From the NCBI RefSeq assembly GCF_010730955.1, contig NZ_AP022577.1, positions 5,991,482-6,055,481 of the forward strand: 64,000 nt of DNA, in the 5' to 3' direction. Positions within the stretch are counted from its first letter, which is position 1, and every line of letters begins with the position of its first letter. Below the pieces are notes generated by a model. The model was not told where the DNA came from. It saw only the letters and a program-made list of their open reading frames with translations, and made no database searches. The stretch is from Mycolicibacterium aubagnense (lineage in GTDB: Bacteria; Actinomycetota; Actinomycetes; Mycobacteriales; Mycobacteriaceae). Shown piece by piece: positions 33,778 to 42,782 of this stretch. The position numbers and the translations under genes were made by a program.

Positions 33778-34023
33778 TCAAAAGCCCTGTGCGGCACGAA
33801 CGTTGAGTCTGGCAGGAAACACGTACTCGGCGATATCCGCAGCCTCAACCGTTACGCCGTCCTCAACGCCTGTCAGACGAATCAGATACAGCGCGCCGTC
33901 GGTGTGAACCACACCGACGCGATAAAGGATCTCGAACCCCTTCTCGGCCATCTCCCGAAGCTCCACCAAATCACCAGCGGCGTAGGTGCGGCCGCGCACA
34001 TCCTCGGTCTTCCATGACCCCAT
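33778..34023 (-). CDS. Small SH3-like protein (predicted)
   Basis: The 81-residue protein MGSWKTEDVRGRTYAAGDLV... has a G-D-L-V-E-L strand followed by FEILYRVGVVHTDGALYLIR and a TVEAADIAEYVFPAR end, typical of small barrel proteins in this region. AAGGAAGC lies upstream of ATG 34023. It is convergent with the preceding plus-strand genes. Confidence 0.65.
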   Translation of the reverse strand: MGSWKTEDVRGRTYAAGDLVELREMAEKGFEILYRVGVVHTDGALYLIRLTGVEDGVTVEAADIAEYVFPARLNVRAAQGF

Positions 34024-34052
34024 CGCTACACCGCTTCCTTGTCGGGATCGGG

Positions 34053-34726
34053 CTACTGAGCGGGGCGGGACAGTGCGCCCAAATCGGCCATCTTGAGGGC
34101 GCTGAAGATGGCCGCAGGGTTGTAGGCGAACTGCACGGGGCCGTCATTGGTCCGGCTGAACGTGGCCTCCACCAGGCCGTCGTTGGTGGCCACGGCGAAC
34201 ACCTCAACCCAATCGCCGGCGGTTTGAATCAGCGCATGCGCAGTGGTCGGGTCTTGCACGGACGTGCCCACAGCTGCGTTCCGGTAGGCGTCGGGCTGGC
34301 TGGGCGCGGTGCGGCAGGCATCCAGATACCTGCGATAGGACGCCAGGGCGTAGCTTGACGCTGCCACCGACGGGTACGACGCGCCCGCGATAGTGCCCCG
34401 CCACCCAGCAGTGCCACCGGTGTCGTCAGGGCGTAAGTCGGCGACGAACACCGGGCTGGCGGCCCGCGCCCGCCGTCGAGGTCCGCCGGCGCAGGAACGC
34501 CATCAGCTGAGCATTCGGCAATGCCCGCGAGAACCGCATCGGTGCGGTTGTGCCCCAGTACCGGTGACCAGTGGGCAGCGGGGAGCGGAAGAGCGGCGAT
34601 ATCGATCACGGAAAACGGGTGGTCGGGGGTGCTGAGGCCGGCTGGGTCAGCGCCGGCTCCCGGAGCGGCGATGATGGCGGTGAGCGCAGCTGCAGCTGCG
34701 GCAAGTACGCGAGCGGTGATCTGCAT
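34053..34726 (-). pseudogene. Secreted protein with signal peptide, frameshifted
   Basis: From ATG 34726 the frame encodes a clear signal peptide (MQITARVLAAAAAALTAIIA followed by APGAGADPA) and the mature start; after about residue 90 the meaningful sequence continues in the frame ending at 34053 (PVFVADLRPDDTGGTAGWRG ... LKMADLGALSRPAQ). One base near 34455-34465 is altered. The mature part is a small secreted or periplasmic protein of unknown function, of a type common in mycobacteria (two conserved Cys around residues 74 and 142). An in-frame TTG at 34735 is an alternative start. Confidence 0.65.
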
Positions 34727-34792
34727 GCCGCGCAAGGTATCGGCGACTCGGTGGATTGAAGACGTACGGCGCGAGCGCGCTACCGTGACCTC

Positions 34793-35050
34793 GTGGTTAG
34801 TGCGGCACCGGTCCTGTCCAGCGTTTGCGCCGGTTGGGCGGTGACTGCGGGCTTTGCCGTCGTGACCGAGGGCGATGCCATCGAGTTACGACCTGAGGAC
34901 CGCAACCGCGGCTCGTACCGAATCCGCAGCCGTGGAGGCGGTCGCGTTGAGCTGTTTGAAACAGACCCGGATGACATCGAGGTCAGCGTCTTGTTCGCCG
35001 TCGATATTGACGTGCTGGAGCACTATCTGGTCGCGCCCTACGTTCTATAG
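34793..35050 (+). CDS. Small protein, possibly immunity protein of the Imm61 type
   Basis: The 85-residue protein, GTG start at 34793, has a helical start then strands (FAVVTEGDAIELRPEDRNRG... YRIRSRGGGRVELFETDPDD) and ends DVLEHYLVAPYVL. The order 'helix, AxxxG(F/Y), strands, D-x-x-x-x-E-x-Y-L' resembles Imm61-type immunity proteins to polymorphic toxins of actinobacteria, but the match is weak and no toxin gene is adjacent. Unknown otherwise. Confidence 0.45.
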   Translation: MVSAAPVLSSVCAGWAVTAGFAVVTEGDAIELRPEDRNRGSYRIRSRGGGRVELFETDPDDIEVSVLFAVDIDVLEHYLVAPYVL

Positions 35051-35101
35051 CCATCGACTTGTTGTTGCTATGCTCCTTCCACCTTCGGGCTGGGAGCCAA
35101 T

Positions 35102-36387
35102 ATGCAGACGTGGTCGGTAGTTCGCTACGACATCGACGTGCTTGCTCAGCACTGGCCGACGGAGATAACAGGTCCGATTGCCGATCTGGCCGAAGTACTT
35201 GCGCGTTGGCGGGCCGTCGATGGGCAACGCTTTCTCATACGCAGTGACGGGTTTGTCGACGTTCGAGTCAATGCCTTCTTGTCGTCTGCCCGGATGCGCG
35301 TGCTCGCGACCACCACAAACCGTGATTACGCACAATCGCTGTGTGTGTGGCTGAACTTCCTGCAAACCAGAGGACGCGTGTGGTGTGAGGCGATCGACGA
35401 GGACGTCGAAGATTTCGAGTTCTGGAGGCGCACCGACCCAAGCAACCCGACTCCTGTTGGTGCTTCGGCATTTTCGAAGGACGTTGCCGCCTGCAAGAAA
35501 TTCTATTCTTGGGCCGCGGAGAGATTTTCGGACATCGTCGACGTCTTCCTCTGCGTCGATTCACCGCCGTCAAAGCGTTCGGCCAGAGTGAGATGGCTCG
35601 ATCCAGCCGCCGTAGATCGATGGCGCGACGTTGGGTTGCGCGGCCGCGATCTTCGCGGCCGCAGGGACAGATCGTGCCGTACCCGCAATGAGCAGCGCGA
35701 CGTGGCATTTTTCGACGGACTGTATGGAACGGGGTTACGCCTGTCGGAATGGGCCTCGGTCACGATGGATGAAATGCCAGCGCTTGGCGCCGATCGACCC
35801 TTCTACAAGTGTCACCTGGCCGATGAATGTGCCAAAGGTGGCTACGGTCACCCGTACTGGATGCCTCGGCCCGTGGTGGCCGGGGTTTGTGCATACGTGG
35901 AAGGCGCTCGGGCCCGGGCTATTCGCGGCGCCCAGGATTGTGGTCGCTACGCGGAATTGAGCGATGCGATCGTGGTGGGTGTCGCGAAGCGACCGGGAAC
36001 GGTGAGGCTGCCCGATGGTAACGGTGGATTCGTCGATCGCGCTTGGAACGCGGCAGGCCCGGCGTTGCGCCGCAGACTGTTTCGTCGCACTCATGCTGGT
36101 TTGGAGCCATTGTGGTTGTGGCTGAACGAAAATGGCCTGCCGCGCGACCCACACGGATGGCACCACACTTTCTCGGAAGCGAACGATCGCATTGCAGCGC
36201 TGGGAGTGGAGAACTTCACCTGCACACCGCACATGCTTCGGCACTCTTTGCCCTGCGGTGGTTTTCGGTAGGCAAATTGGTCTATTCGTCGAGACTAGGC
36301 CATCTTTCAGACGAGGAGGCGCGCGACTTCCGAGTCCAATTCGGTGATACCACCGGATACATCGTCGCGAATTGGACGTATACCTAA
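35102..36387 (+). pseudogene. First tyrosine recombinase of a multi-recombinase operon, frameshifted and truncated by insertion
   Basis: The protein has a SAM-like N-terminal core-binding domain (TTTNRDYAQSLCVWLNFLQT) and the start of a tyrosine-recombinase catalytic domain with the first Arg in YGTGLRLSEWASV and HMLRH. A base is missing at about 36246, after which the frame continues SFALRWFSVGKLVYSSRLGH ... FRVQFGDT and then loses homology (about 36345). The rest of the family C-terminus, LEPFRALDVEVLLAQTQG..., is found in frame at 42651-42782, over 6 kb downstream, directly before the second recombinase. The catalytic Tyr, which normally stands just before LEPF, has been lost. The gene was therefore split by the segment 36346-42650. 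Confidence 0.85.
36365..36373 (+). repeat. TCGCGAATT motif at left limit of the inserted segment
   Basis: Within GTCGCGAATTGGACG, which resembles GTCGCGAAATCGGACG at 40410 on the same strand. One of five copies, possibly crossover or binding sites of the module's recombinase. Confidence 0.45.
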
Positions 36388-36477
36388 ACGCTCGGGAATT
36401 GCATCTGATGGGCGAGAATCACCTGGTTGCCTGATGAAAGGCTGCGGATATATTGCCAGTGATCGCATGATGCGATC

Positions 36478-37613
36478 ATGTTCGGTGGCGTTGGGGTCGG
36501 GTTGCGGCAGGTTGATCTGGCTGGGGCAGCACATCTGGAGCTGGTGTCCGGTATCGCACACCTGCGTCCGCAAGATGCGATGGCGGAGGCGATGTTTCGT
36601 GGCTGGCGTGCTCAGCAGGCTGCTCGGGGCTTCGTGAGGAGACAGTCACGGCGCGGGAGAAGCTGGTCCGTCGGTTCATGGATTTCGTCAATGACTATCC
36701 GTGGCAGTGGACCCCGACGCATATCGACGAGTGGTCGCTCTGGTTGGTCAGCGAGAAGCACCTGGCACCGTCGACGATCCGCGGCTACCAATGCTCGTTA
36801 CGGCTGTTCAGCGAGTTTCTGATCGACGGCCGCTACGGGTGGGCGTTGGCATGCGAGGAAGAGTTCGGCACCCATCCGGTGGCGATCTGCCACGAATGGA
36901 ACACGATCGCGCATTTGAACGACTACGAGGGTCGGCCGGAGGCCAGGCCGTTCACACGTGAGGAGATGCAGCGGTTCCTGGACTACGCCGACGACCAGGT
37001 CGATCGTGCGGTGCGGGCGAAACGTAAAGGGGCCCTTGCTGCTTTCCGCGATGCCACCGTCTTCAAGGTGATCTACGGGTGGGGGTTGCGTCGGACCGAG
37101 ACCGCCAAACTTGACCTGGTGGATTTCGGCCGCAATCCTGCGGCGCCGCAGTTCGGCAGGTTCGGCACGCTCAACGTGCGTTACGGCAAGGCGAAACGGG
37201 GACAGCCGCCGCGGCGGCGGAACGTGTTGTCGGTGATGGATTGGGCGGTAGAGGCGGTCGCTGATTATGTCGAGAATGTGCGGCCGAAGTTCGGCTGCCC
37301 CGATCATCCGGCGCTGTGGGTGACCGAGCGGGGCGGGCGGATCAAGGCCGCGGAGATCAACGCTCGGTTCGTCTCCTATCGGGATGCGCTGAAGTTGCCG
37401 AAAGACCTTGTGCCCCACTCAATCCGTCACTCCTTTGTCACGCACCTCACCGAAGATGGTGTTGACCGGCGGTTCATCCAATCCCAGGTTGGGCACGAAT
37501 GCGACAGTTCCACGGCCATCTACACCCACGTCAGCTCCGATTTCATGAACACCATGCTGCACAAGGCGCTCGCGCCCGTGCTTGGTCGGACCCCTCCAGC
37601 AGACAAGGACTGA
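36478..37613 (+). pseudogene. Tyrosine recombinase of the second module, one frameshift
   Basis: The main frame (36678-37613) has a core-binding domain (LAPSTIRGYQCSLRLFSEFL) and a full catalytic domain: Arg in IYGWGLRRTETAKL, HSIRHSF, VGHECD and the nucleophile in AIYTHV, i.e. the R-H-x-x-R-H-Y set. The N-terminal part (AHLRPQDAMAEAMFRGWRAQ) lies in another frame from about 36478; a base is missing near 36634 (GGGGCTTCG), after which LREETVTAREKLVRRF joins it to the main frame. Repaired, the protein has about 378 residues. It overlaps the next start (TGATG), so the three genes of this module form one operon. Confidence 0.82.
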
Positions 37614-37944
37614 TGATGCCCGCCAAGCTCGACTACCACTGGCATCTGCGCACGGTCATGGCCGCCGGCGGCATGTTCGCGACCACCGATCTGATCGAGC
37701 CGCTGGAGCAGCGCGGCATCACCTTGTCGTCCAGTCAGGTCTACCGGCTCGTGGTCGAGCGACCCGAACGGCTGAGCCTGAAGATCCTGATGGCGCTGCT
37801 GGACATCCTCGACTGCACGATGGACGACTTGATCGAGCCGGCCGTCTCGGCCCGAGCGGGCGCCCGCGGGAAGAAGGCGGTCGGCGCCGAAGCCGGCCTC
37901 GGGGGCTTGCGACCAAGCGGGCGCGCATTCGCGGCGCCGAGTGA
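37613..37944 (+). pseudogene. Small XRE-like HTH regulator of the second module, frameshift near the end
   Basis: The protein starts MMPAKLDYHWHLRTVMAAGG and contains the Cro/CI-like helix-turn-helix ITLSSSQVYRLVVERPERLS followed by LMALLDILDCTMDDLIEP, typical of short XRE regulators that accompany actinobacterial recombinases. The natural end (GLRPKRARIRGAE, stop overlapping the next GTG at 37941) lies one frame off, so a base near 37916 is missing; as given the frame runs on to 38011 inside the next gene. It probably controls the module's transcription. Confidence 0.75.
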
Positions 37945-40360
37945 CCACCAGCGATCGGTCGGTTTCAGACCCGGTCGGGTTCATCACGGACTTGGTCGCG
38001 GCGGTCGATGATCGGCTCACACTCGAGCGGGCCAGGTCCGTCATCACCCGCGTCGCGGGTGGGCGAGCGAAATCGCGGCGCCTGGCAGCGTTTCTTGCCC
38101 AGCGCCCAGCGGTGCTGACCGATGGACGCTCTCCGGCGCCGCGGGCGGTCGGTGACCTGCTGATCGCCCTGAGAAAGGCCGGCGCAGAGGTTTCGCCGCC
38201 GGTCTGCGCCGAGTGCGGCACGCCGATGCGGACCCTCCAGCGTCGTGGTCAGGACTGGTTCTGCGGGGCCTGTAGCGTGCGTCCGGCCCCGTGTGCGGCC
38301 TGCGGGCAGCTTCGGCATGTCTCGACCCGGGATCGCGCCGGTGGGGCCCGCTGCGCGCAATGCCCTGACCGCGACGACCGCGATCCGATCTCGGTCATCC
38401 ACACCGTGGTGGCCCGGCTGGATCCGGCCGTCGACCGCGACCTCGTCGCCAGTGCGGTCAGCAGACTTGCGTCCCGGCCCGCGCATCAACGCAAGGTCGC
38501 CTGGGCCTTGGAAGCTGCACCCGAATTACTCACCGGCGCCGGGCATCTCGCCCCCATCCGGGCGATCATCCCGCTGATCGATGCCCTGCACGCAGCAGGA
38601 GTCGCCGGGATCGTGCGGCCGGCATGCCCGCGCTGCGGTCGCGTCGTGCGGATCGACAAACCTCTTGACGGGCAACGCGTGTGCCGCACCTGCATCGCCC
38701 ACACCCGCATCGAAGAATGCGCACGCTGCGGCGCGCGCCGCGAACCGGCCACTCGTGACCAGCAGGGCCGACCACTATGTCCAAACTGTTTGGTCACCGA
38801 CCCTGACAACCTCGAAGACTGCCTCAACTGCGGTCGCCGCCGTCCGGTCAGCCTCCGGACCCCAGACGGGCCGATCTGCAGCACCTGCCCGTCCTTGCCG
38901 ACCGCTTCCTGCTCGATCTGCGGCGACGAAAAGCCCTGCGGCACATCTCGAATCACCGGCCGACCATGGTGTCCTGCCTGCCAGCGCCGCACCGCCCGAT
39001 GCAGCTCGTGCGGACGGACCGCCGCAGTGATCTCGGGCACCTCGCCCAGCCGCACTGCGAGGACTGCACCACCCGCGCCATCTGGCGCGATTGCCCAACC
39101 TGCAGCGACCCGTCCTATCCGCACCCTGGTCAATGCGTTCGATGCCGAATCAATCAGCGTCTCAACGAGATCATCGGTCCGCCGTCGGCATCGCTTCATC
39201 CGGGGCTGCAGGCTTTGCGGCACAACATCGCTACCGCAGAACACCCCATCACCGCCATGCGATGGCTGAAGAAGAAGTCCGTCGCGCCGGTGCTGGCCGA
39301 TCTCGCTGCCGGGCGCAGGGCGTTGACCCACGAAGCGCTCGACGAGCTGCCCCACAGTCAGCCTCTGGCGCACCTGCGCCATGTCCTCATCGGCGTGGGC
39401 GCCCTGCCGCGACGCGATGAGCACATGGTCCGCATCGAGCGGTTCATCGATCAGACCCTGGCTGCGCACGCGAACCTCGAGCAGCGGCAGGCGCTGCACC
39501 GCTACACGGTCTGGCACCTGATCCGTCGACTGCGGCAACGCAACAACGGGCACGCCATCACCATCCAGCAGTTCAACTCGGTGCGCCAACGCACCCACGC
39601 GGCCATCGCCTTCCTGGACTGGCTCACCGAACACCAGCTCACCCTCGGCAGCTGTCAGCAGGCCGACCTGGATCGCTGGCTCACCGACGCCGCCGCGACA
39701 CATCGCGGGGCAGCGGGACACTTCATCCGATGGGCGCACAAGAACAAGCTGACCAGCGTCCGCATCGGCGCACACCGCTGGATGGGCCCCACCCGACCGC
39801 TCGATGACCAGAACCGCTGGAACATCGCGCGCCGCCTGTTGCACGACGACAGCCTCAAGCCCGATGACCGGCTGGCCGGCCTGCTCGTTCTCCTCTACGC
39901 GCAGACACCGGCTGCGATCTGCCGAATGACCATCGTCGATATCGAACTCGACGCTGATCCGGTCCGGCTGCACCTCGGCAGCTCGCCGATACACCTACCC
40001 GAGCCGGTTGCCGGCCTGGCCCGATTGAATATGTCAAATCGCAAGGGCCACGCAACCATTGGCGCGCTGACCCCCTCGATCTGGCTCTTTCCGGGCGGCC
40101 AACCCGGCCGGCCCATCAGCACCGGCCAGCTGACCCAACGATTGAACCGACTCGGCATCCGTCCCGGCGCCGCCCGCAGCACCGCACTGTTTCAACTCGC
40201 CACCGAGATCCCGGCAGCAATCCTGGCCCGCACCCTCGGCATCCATACCGACGTCGCCGTCTCCTGGCAACGCCTCTCCGCCGGCGACTGGACCAACTAC
40301 GCCGCCGTCATCAGCAGCCGACCACAATCGCTGGCCCGCAACACGGAAACACGGGCATAG
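37941..40360 (+). pseudogene. Large zinc-ribbon-repeat protein with C-terminal recombinase-like domain, one frameshift
   Basis: The first frame (GTG 37941 to about 39040) has a helical start and then seven or more C-x2-C pairs (CAECG, CGACS, CAACG, CPRCG, CRTC, CARCG, CPNC, CLNCG, CSICG, CPAC, CSSCG), a row of zinc ribbons. The second frame takes over near 39050 (CEDCTTRAIWRDCPTC, CVRCR) and continues to 40360 with a domain laid out like a tyrosine recombinase: core-binding part (RTHAAIAFLDWLTEHQLTLG) and catalytic-like part (LLYAQTPAAICRMTIVDIEL, AAILARTLGIHTDVAVSWQR) without a clear catalytic Tyr or first Arg. Repaired length is about 806 residues. It is probably a DNA-binding accessory of the integrase. 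Confidence 0.72.
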
Positions 40361-40410
40361 TGCCTACATGCGACACACCCCAACAGTGAACATCCCGGGG
40401 CTGGTTCTGG

Positions 40411-40441
40411 TCGCGAAATCGGACGCCGTTTCATCGCGAAT
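40411..40441 (+). repeat. Two TCGCGAA-type motifs after the recombinase module
   Basis: TCGCGAAATCGGACG begins at 40411 and ATCGCGAATCTCGACAATACG follows from 40433. Both read in the same direction as the copy at 36365, so the module 36365-40441 is bounded by direct repeats. Candidate attachment sites. Confidence 0.45.
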
Positions 40442-40490
40442 CTCGACAATACGTAGGTGTGGGGAAAGTTCGAGTCCGTGAAATATTACG

Positions 40491-41706
40491 TCACCGCGGG
40501 TCTTTGACGGACGGCATGGGGTGTGGTCTCTCACTGGCGAAGAAGTACAGGCCGATGACCGCGGCGAGTGCCGCCCCGGTACTGAACGTGGCCAGTGCTG
40601 CGGTGAACCCGGTGGTGAGCAGCGCTTGGAACAGGAGGCTTCCGGCGCCGAAGCCGATGAACAGGGTGCAGACGTTGAGGCCCATCGCCTGGCCGCGTTG
40701 GGCGGACAGCTGGGTGACGATCCCGGCCAGCAGCGGCTGGGTCAGGTCGTAGCCCAGGGACAGCATGCCGACAGCGAGGGCAGCCAGGATCAGCGGAACA
40801 GGGAGTGCGAGGAGCAGGGCGGCAGTGGACGCGACGGCCAGACCGAGGGGGATGAGTCGGGTGCGCCCGTATCGGTCGGCGAGCCGGCCGATGGCAGGAC
40901 CGAAGAGGAAACCGGGAACGCCGTAGAGCAGCAACGCCAGGCCGATACCGACCAGCGTCAGACCGAATCGCTGGCTGAAATAGACGCCCAGCCAGGTATA
41001 GATGCCGGAGTGGATCACCGCGTTGATCAGGACATAGCCGTAGGTGCGGCGGGCACGCTGTTGGCGCAGCAGCGTGAAGTAGCCGCGCGCGATCTGCCCG
41101 ACGCTTCGACGCTGCAGCGCGGACCCACCCTGCAGCTGCGAGCGCCGAAGCGTAAGTGCCACAAGCACGATCGCGGCGAGCCCGGCCACCCCGAGAAACA
41201 GACCCTGCCAGCCGATCAGCGGTTCCAGCAGCGCCCCGGCACTGGAACCGAAGGCCATACCGCCAGCCATCGCGCCGAAAAGCCAGCCCAGCGCATGACC
41301 GCGCCGCTCGTAGGGGAACACATCACCGATCAGGGCCAGGGAGATCGGCACCACCCCGCTGGCGCCGAGCGCGGTCAGCAGCCGGAACGCGATAAACATG
41401 CGGGGGGCCATCGGCCAGGGCGGTCAGCGCGGTGAGCACGACGAACCCCGCAGCAGACCCCAGGATCACCCGTTTCCGGCCGATCCGATCCGAGAGCGGA
41501 CCCCACAACAAGGTCATCGCCCCGTAGGGCACCAGGTAGGCGGGAACAGCGAGCCCAAGCAGATCGGTTGAGCTGCCGAACTCGTGCGCCAGTTGCGGAA
41601 TGAGCGGCGCCACCATGAACGCCTGAAAGAAAATCAGGAACGTAGCGGCGGCCAAAGTCCGCAACAACCATTCCCGTGACCGCTGCGGTGAAGCCGGGGA
41701 CGACAA
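40491..41706 (-). pseudogene. MFS transporter (12-TM exporter type), frameshift at a C6 run
   Basis: The N-terminal frame (start 41706) has the first membrane helices and the MFS loop GPLSDRIGRKRV; the C-terminal frame, ending at 40491, continues RMFIAFRLLTALGASGVVPI through helices 4-12 with GRLADRYGRTRL in the central loop. They separate at a run of six C (about 41402-41407), where five would restore the frame. Complete, it is a 405-residue inner-membrane exporter of the drug or metal resistance type. It follows a Cys-rich gene and is divergent from MerR, so it is likely induced by a metal or thiol-reactive compound. Confidence 0.82.
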
Positions 41707-41798
41707 CGCGTGCCTCCTCTTTGCTCAGATCGCTGGCAATGCGTGCCGGCGGCAACCGGGTGAGGTCACTGTCAGGCCCCACCCCGGTGCGTTGGTGC

Positions 41799-41944
41799 CT
41801 AGCTGACTTTCTCCATCGTCTGTCCGCAGCAGCAGGTCGGATTCTGCTGTCCCTGACAGTCCGGCGGGCACTCTTAGTCACCGTCACCTCGCATCCGCAT
41901 TCGGGCACCGGGCAGCGATACACCTCACCCTCACGAAATGGCAT
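41799..41944 (-). pseudogene. Small Cys-rich metal-binding protein, one frameshift
   Basis: Starting at ATG 41944 behind AAGGAGG, the frame reads MPFREGEVYRCPVPECGCEV, and after a missing base near 41876 continues CQGQQNPTCCCGQTMEKVS to the stop at 41799-41801. The Cys pattern (CPVPECGC ... C ... CCCG) suggests a zinc, copper or mercury-binding mini-protein of about 48 residues. It lies directly under the MerR-type promoter and upstream of the MFS gene, so it is the first gene of the regulated operon. Confidence 0.65.
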
Positions 41945-41980
41945 GATCTACCTCCTTGTCGTGTTGTTCCAGCTAGACGA

Positions 41981-42011
41981 CAGTAAGAGCTGGCCCTCGG
42001 GGCCAGGTCAA
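41981..42011 (-). promoter_or_regulatory. MerR-type promoter with dyad in a 19-bp spacer
   Basis: On the minus strand TTGACC (42006-42011) and TTACTG (41981-41986) are 19 bp apart. The spacer contains the perfect dyad CTGGCCC-CGA-GGGCCAG (41990-42006). A long spacer with a central palindrome is the signature of promoters twisted into activity by MerR-family activators. It drives the Cys-rich protein/MFS operon. Confidence 0.8.
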
Positions 42012-42029
42012 GTTGATCAGGAGGAAATC

Positions 42030-42452
42030 ATGGCCTCGGACACTCTCACCGCCGGGCAGGCCGCCTCCCGCGCCGGCATCACGCGCAAGGCGCTGCGCTT
42101 ATACGTGGCGAAAGGCCTCGTGGACGAACCCCCGCGCACCCCGGCCGGCTACCGCCTCTACGGCGCCGACGACGTCGCCGTGCTCACCTTCATCCGTCAG
42201 GCCCGCACACTGGGCCTACGCCTGGATGACATCGCCGCCATCCTGGACATCCGCCGTCACGGCTCGGCGCCATGCACCGCGGTTCGCGCGTTCATCGACA
42301 CGCGCGTTGACGAGATCGATGCCGCGATCGCCGACCTGCGCGCCCTACGCCGCAGTCTCGTCAACACTCGAAATGCCCATCCAGTCGACGGTGCCACCGC
42401 GACCGTGCCGGCCACAATATGCCCCATCGTCGAGCACACCACCGAAAGCTGA
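42030..42452 (+). CDS. MerR-family metal-responsive regulator
   Basis: The 140-residue protein has the MerR winged helix (TAGQAASRAGITRKALRLYV, GYRLYGADDVAVLTFIRQAR), the dimerisation helix, and Cys residues placed as in metal sensors: Cys in GSAPCTAVRAFID at the start of the long helix and CPIVEH near the C terminus. This matches the Zn/Cd/Pb/Hg-responsive group. CAGGAGG precedes ATG 42030. It is divergent from the Cys-rich/MFS operon with the classical dyad between. Confidence 0.9.
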   Translation: MASDTLTAGQAASRAGITRKALRLYVAKGLVDEPPRTPAGYRLYGADDVAVLTFIRQARTLGLRLDDIAAILDIRRHGSAPCTAVRAFIDTRVDEIDAAIADLRALRRSLVNTRNAHPVDGATATVPATICPIVEHTTES

Positions 42453-42570
42453 CCACAGGTTCCCCGACCGATCCCACTGACCGTGGGGCGGTTCCCATCC
42501 AGCCGACACTGCGGCAATCAAGATGACGTCAATATGGCGATAAGCGATCTTGAAACTCCACCAACACCGC

Positions 42571-42609
42571 CAGAATTCGCGATCAACTAGCGTCAGAATT
42601 CGCGATCAA
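42571..42609 (-). repeat. 16-bp direct repeat CAGAATTCGCGATCAA, two copies (period 23)
   Basis: Copies at 42571-42586 and 42594-42609 are identical, and each includes the inverse of TCGCGAATT seen at 36365. They lie right where the inserted segment meets the rest of the first recombinase gene. Likely binding or crossover sites at the right limit. Confidence 0.65.
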
Positions 42610-42650
42610 TGCCACGGGCATTCGGACAGTTCTGATATCCGACGTCACCA

Positions 42651-42782
42651 TTAGAACCGTTCCGCGCGCTCGACGTGGAGGTTTTGCTTGCCCAGACCCA
42701 GGGTCTGCCGGTGTCGAGATTGATGGCCGACCTTTTCGGCAGTCACTCCATGGTTCTCGGAGACCCGGTGGCGCGCAGATGA
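42651..42782 (+). pseudogene. C-terminal 43 residues of the split first recombinase
   Basis: The frame LEPFRALDVEVLLAQTQGLP ... MVLGDPVARR ends at 42780-42782, overlapping the next start (ATGA). It is the typical end of the recombinase whose front part lies at 35102-36345. Upstream in this frame is a stop (TGA in GTTCTGATATCC), so it is not translated from the split gene. Confidence 0.75.

Larger units (their letters stand above)
36346..42650 (+). mobile_element. ~6.3 kb insertion inside the first recombinase gene, carrying its own recombinase module and metal-resistance-like cargo
   Basis: Both sides of the first recombinase gene are recognisable (up to about 36345 and from 42651), so everything between must be inserted or rearranged. 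The segment contains a tyrosine recombinase (36478), a small HTH gene (37613), a zinc-ribbon/recombinase-like gene (37941), and an MFS exporter, Cys-rich protein and MerR regulator. TCGCGAAT-containing repeats occur near both limits (36365; 42571-42609) and at the end of the recombinase module (40411-40441). Exact ends are not certain, and part of the target (about 20 codons) seems lost. Confidence 0.7.

Noticed and set aside
36246..36387. Programmed frameshift in the split recombinase
   Set aside because: No slippery heptamer, and the gene is truncated anyway; a lost base is simpler.
41402..41407. Phase-variable homopolymer controlling the MFS exporter
   Set aside because: A run of six C is short, and similar single-base breaks occur throughout the window, so a sequencing error is more likely.
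40521..41435. 304-codon plus-strand frame
   Set aside because: Antisense to the MFS gene; charged low-complexity protein typical of a shadow.
42571..42609. CRISPR-like direct repeats
   Set aside because: Only two 16-bp copies with a 7-base spacer; no array and no cas genes.
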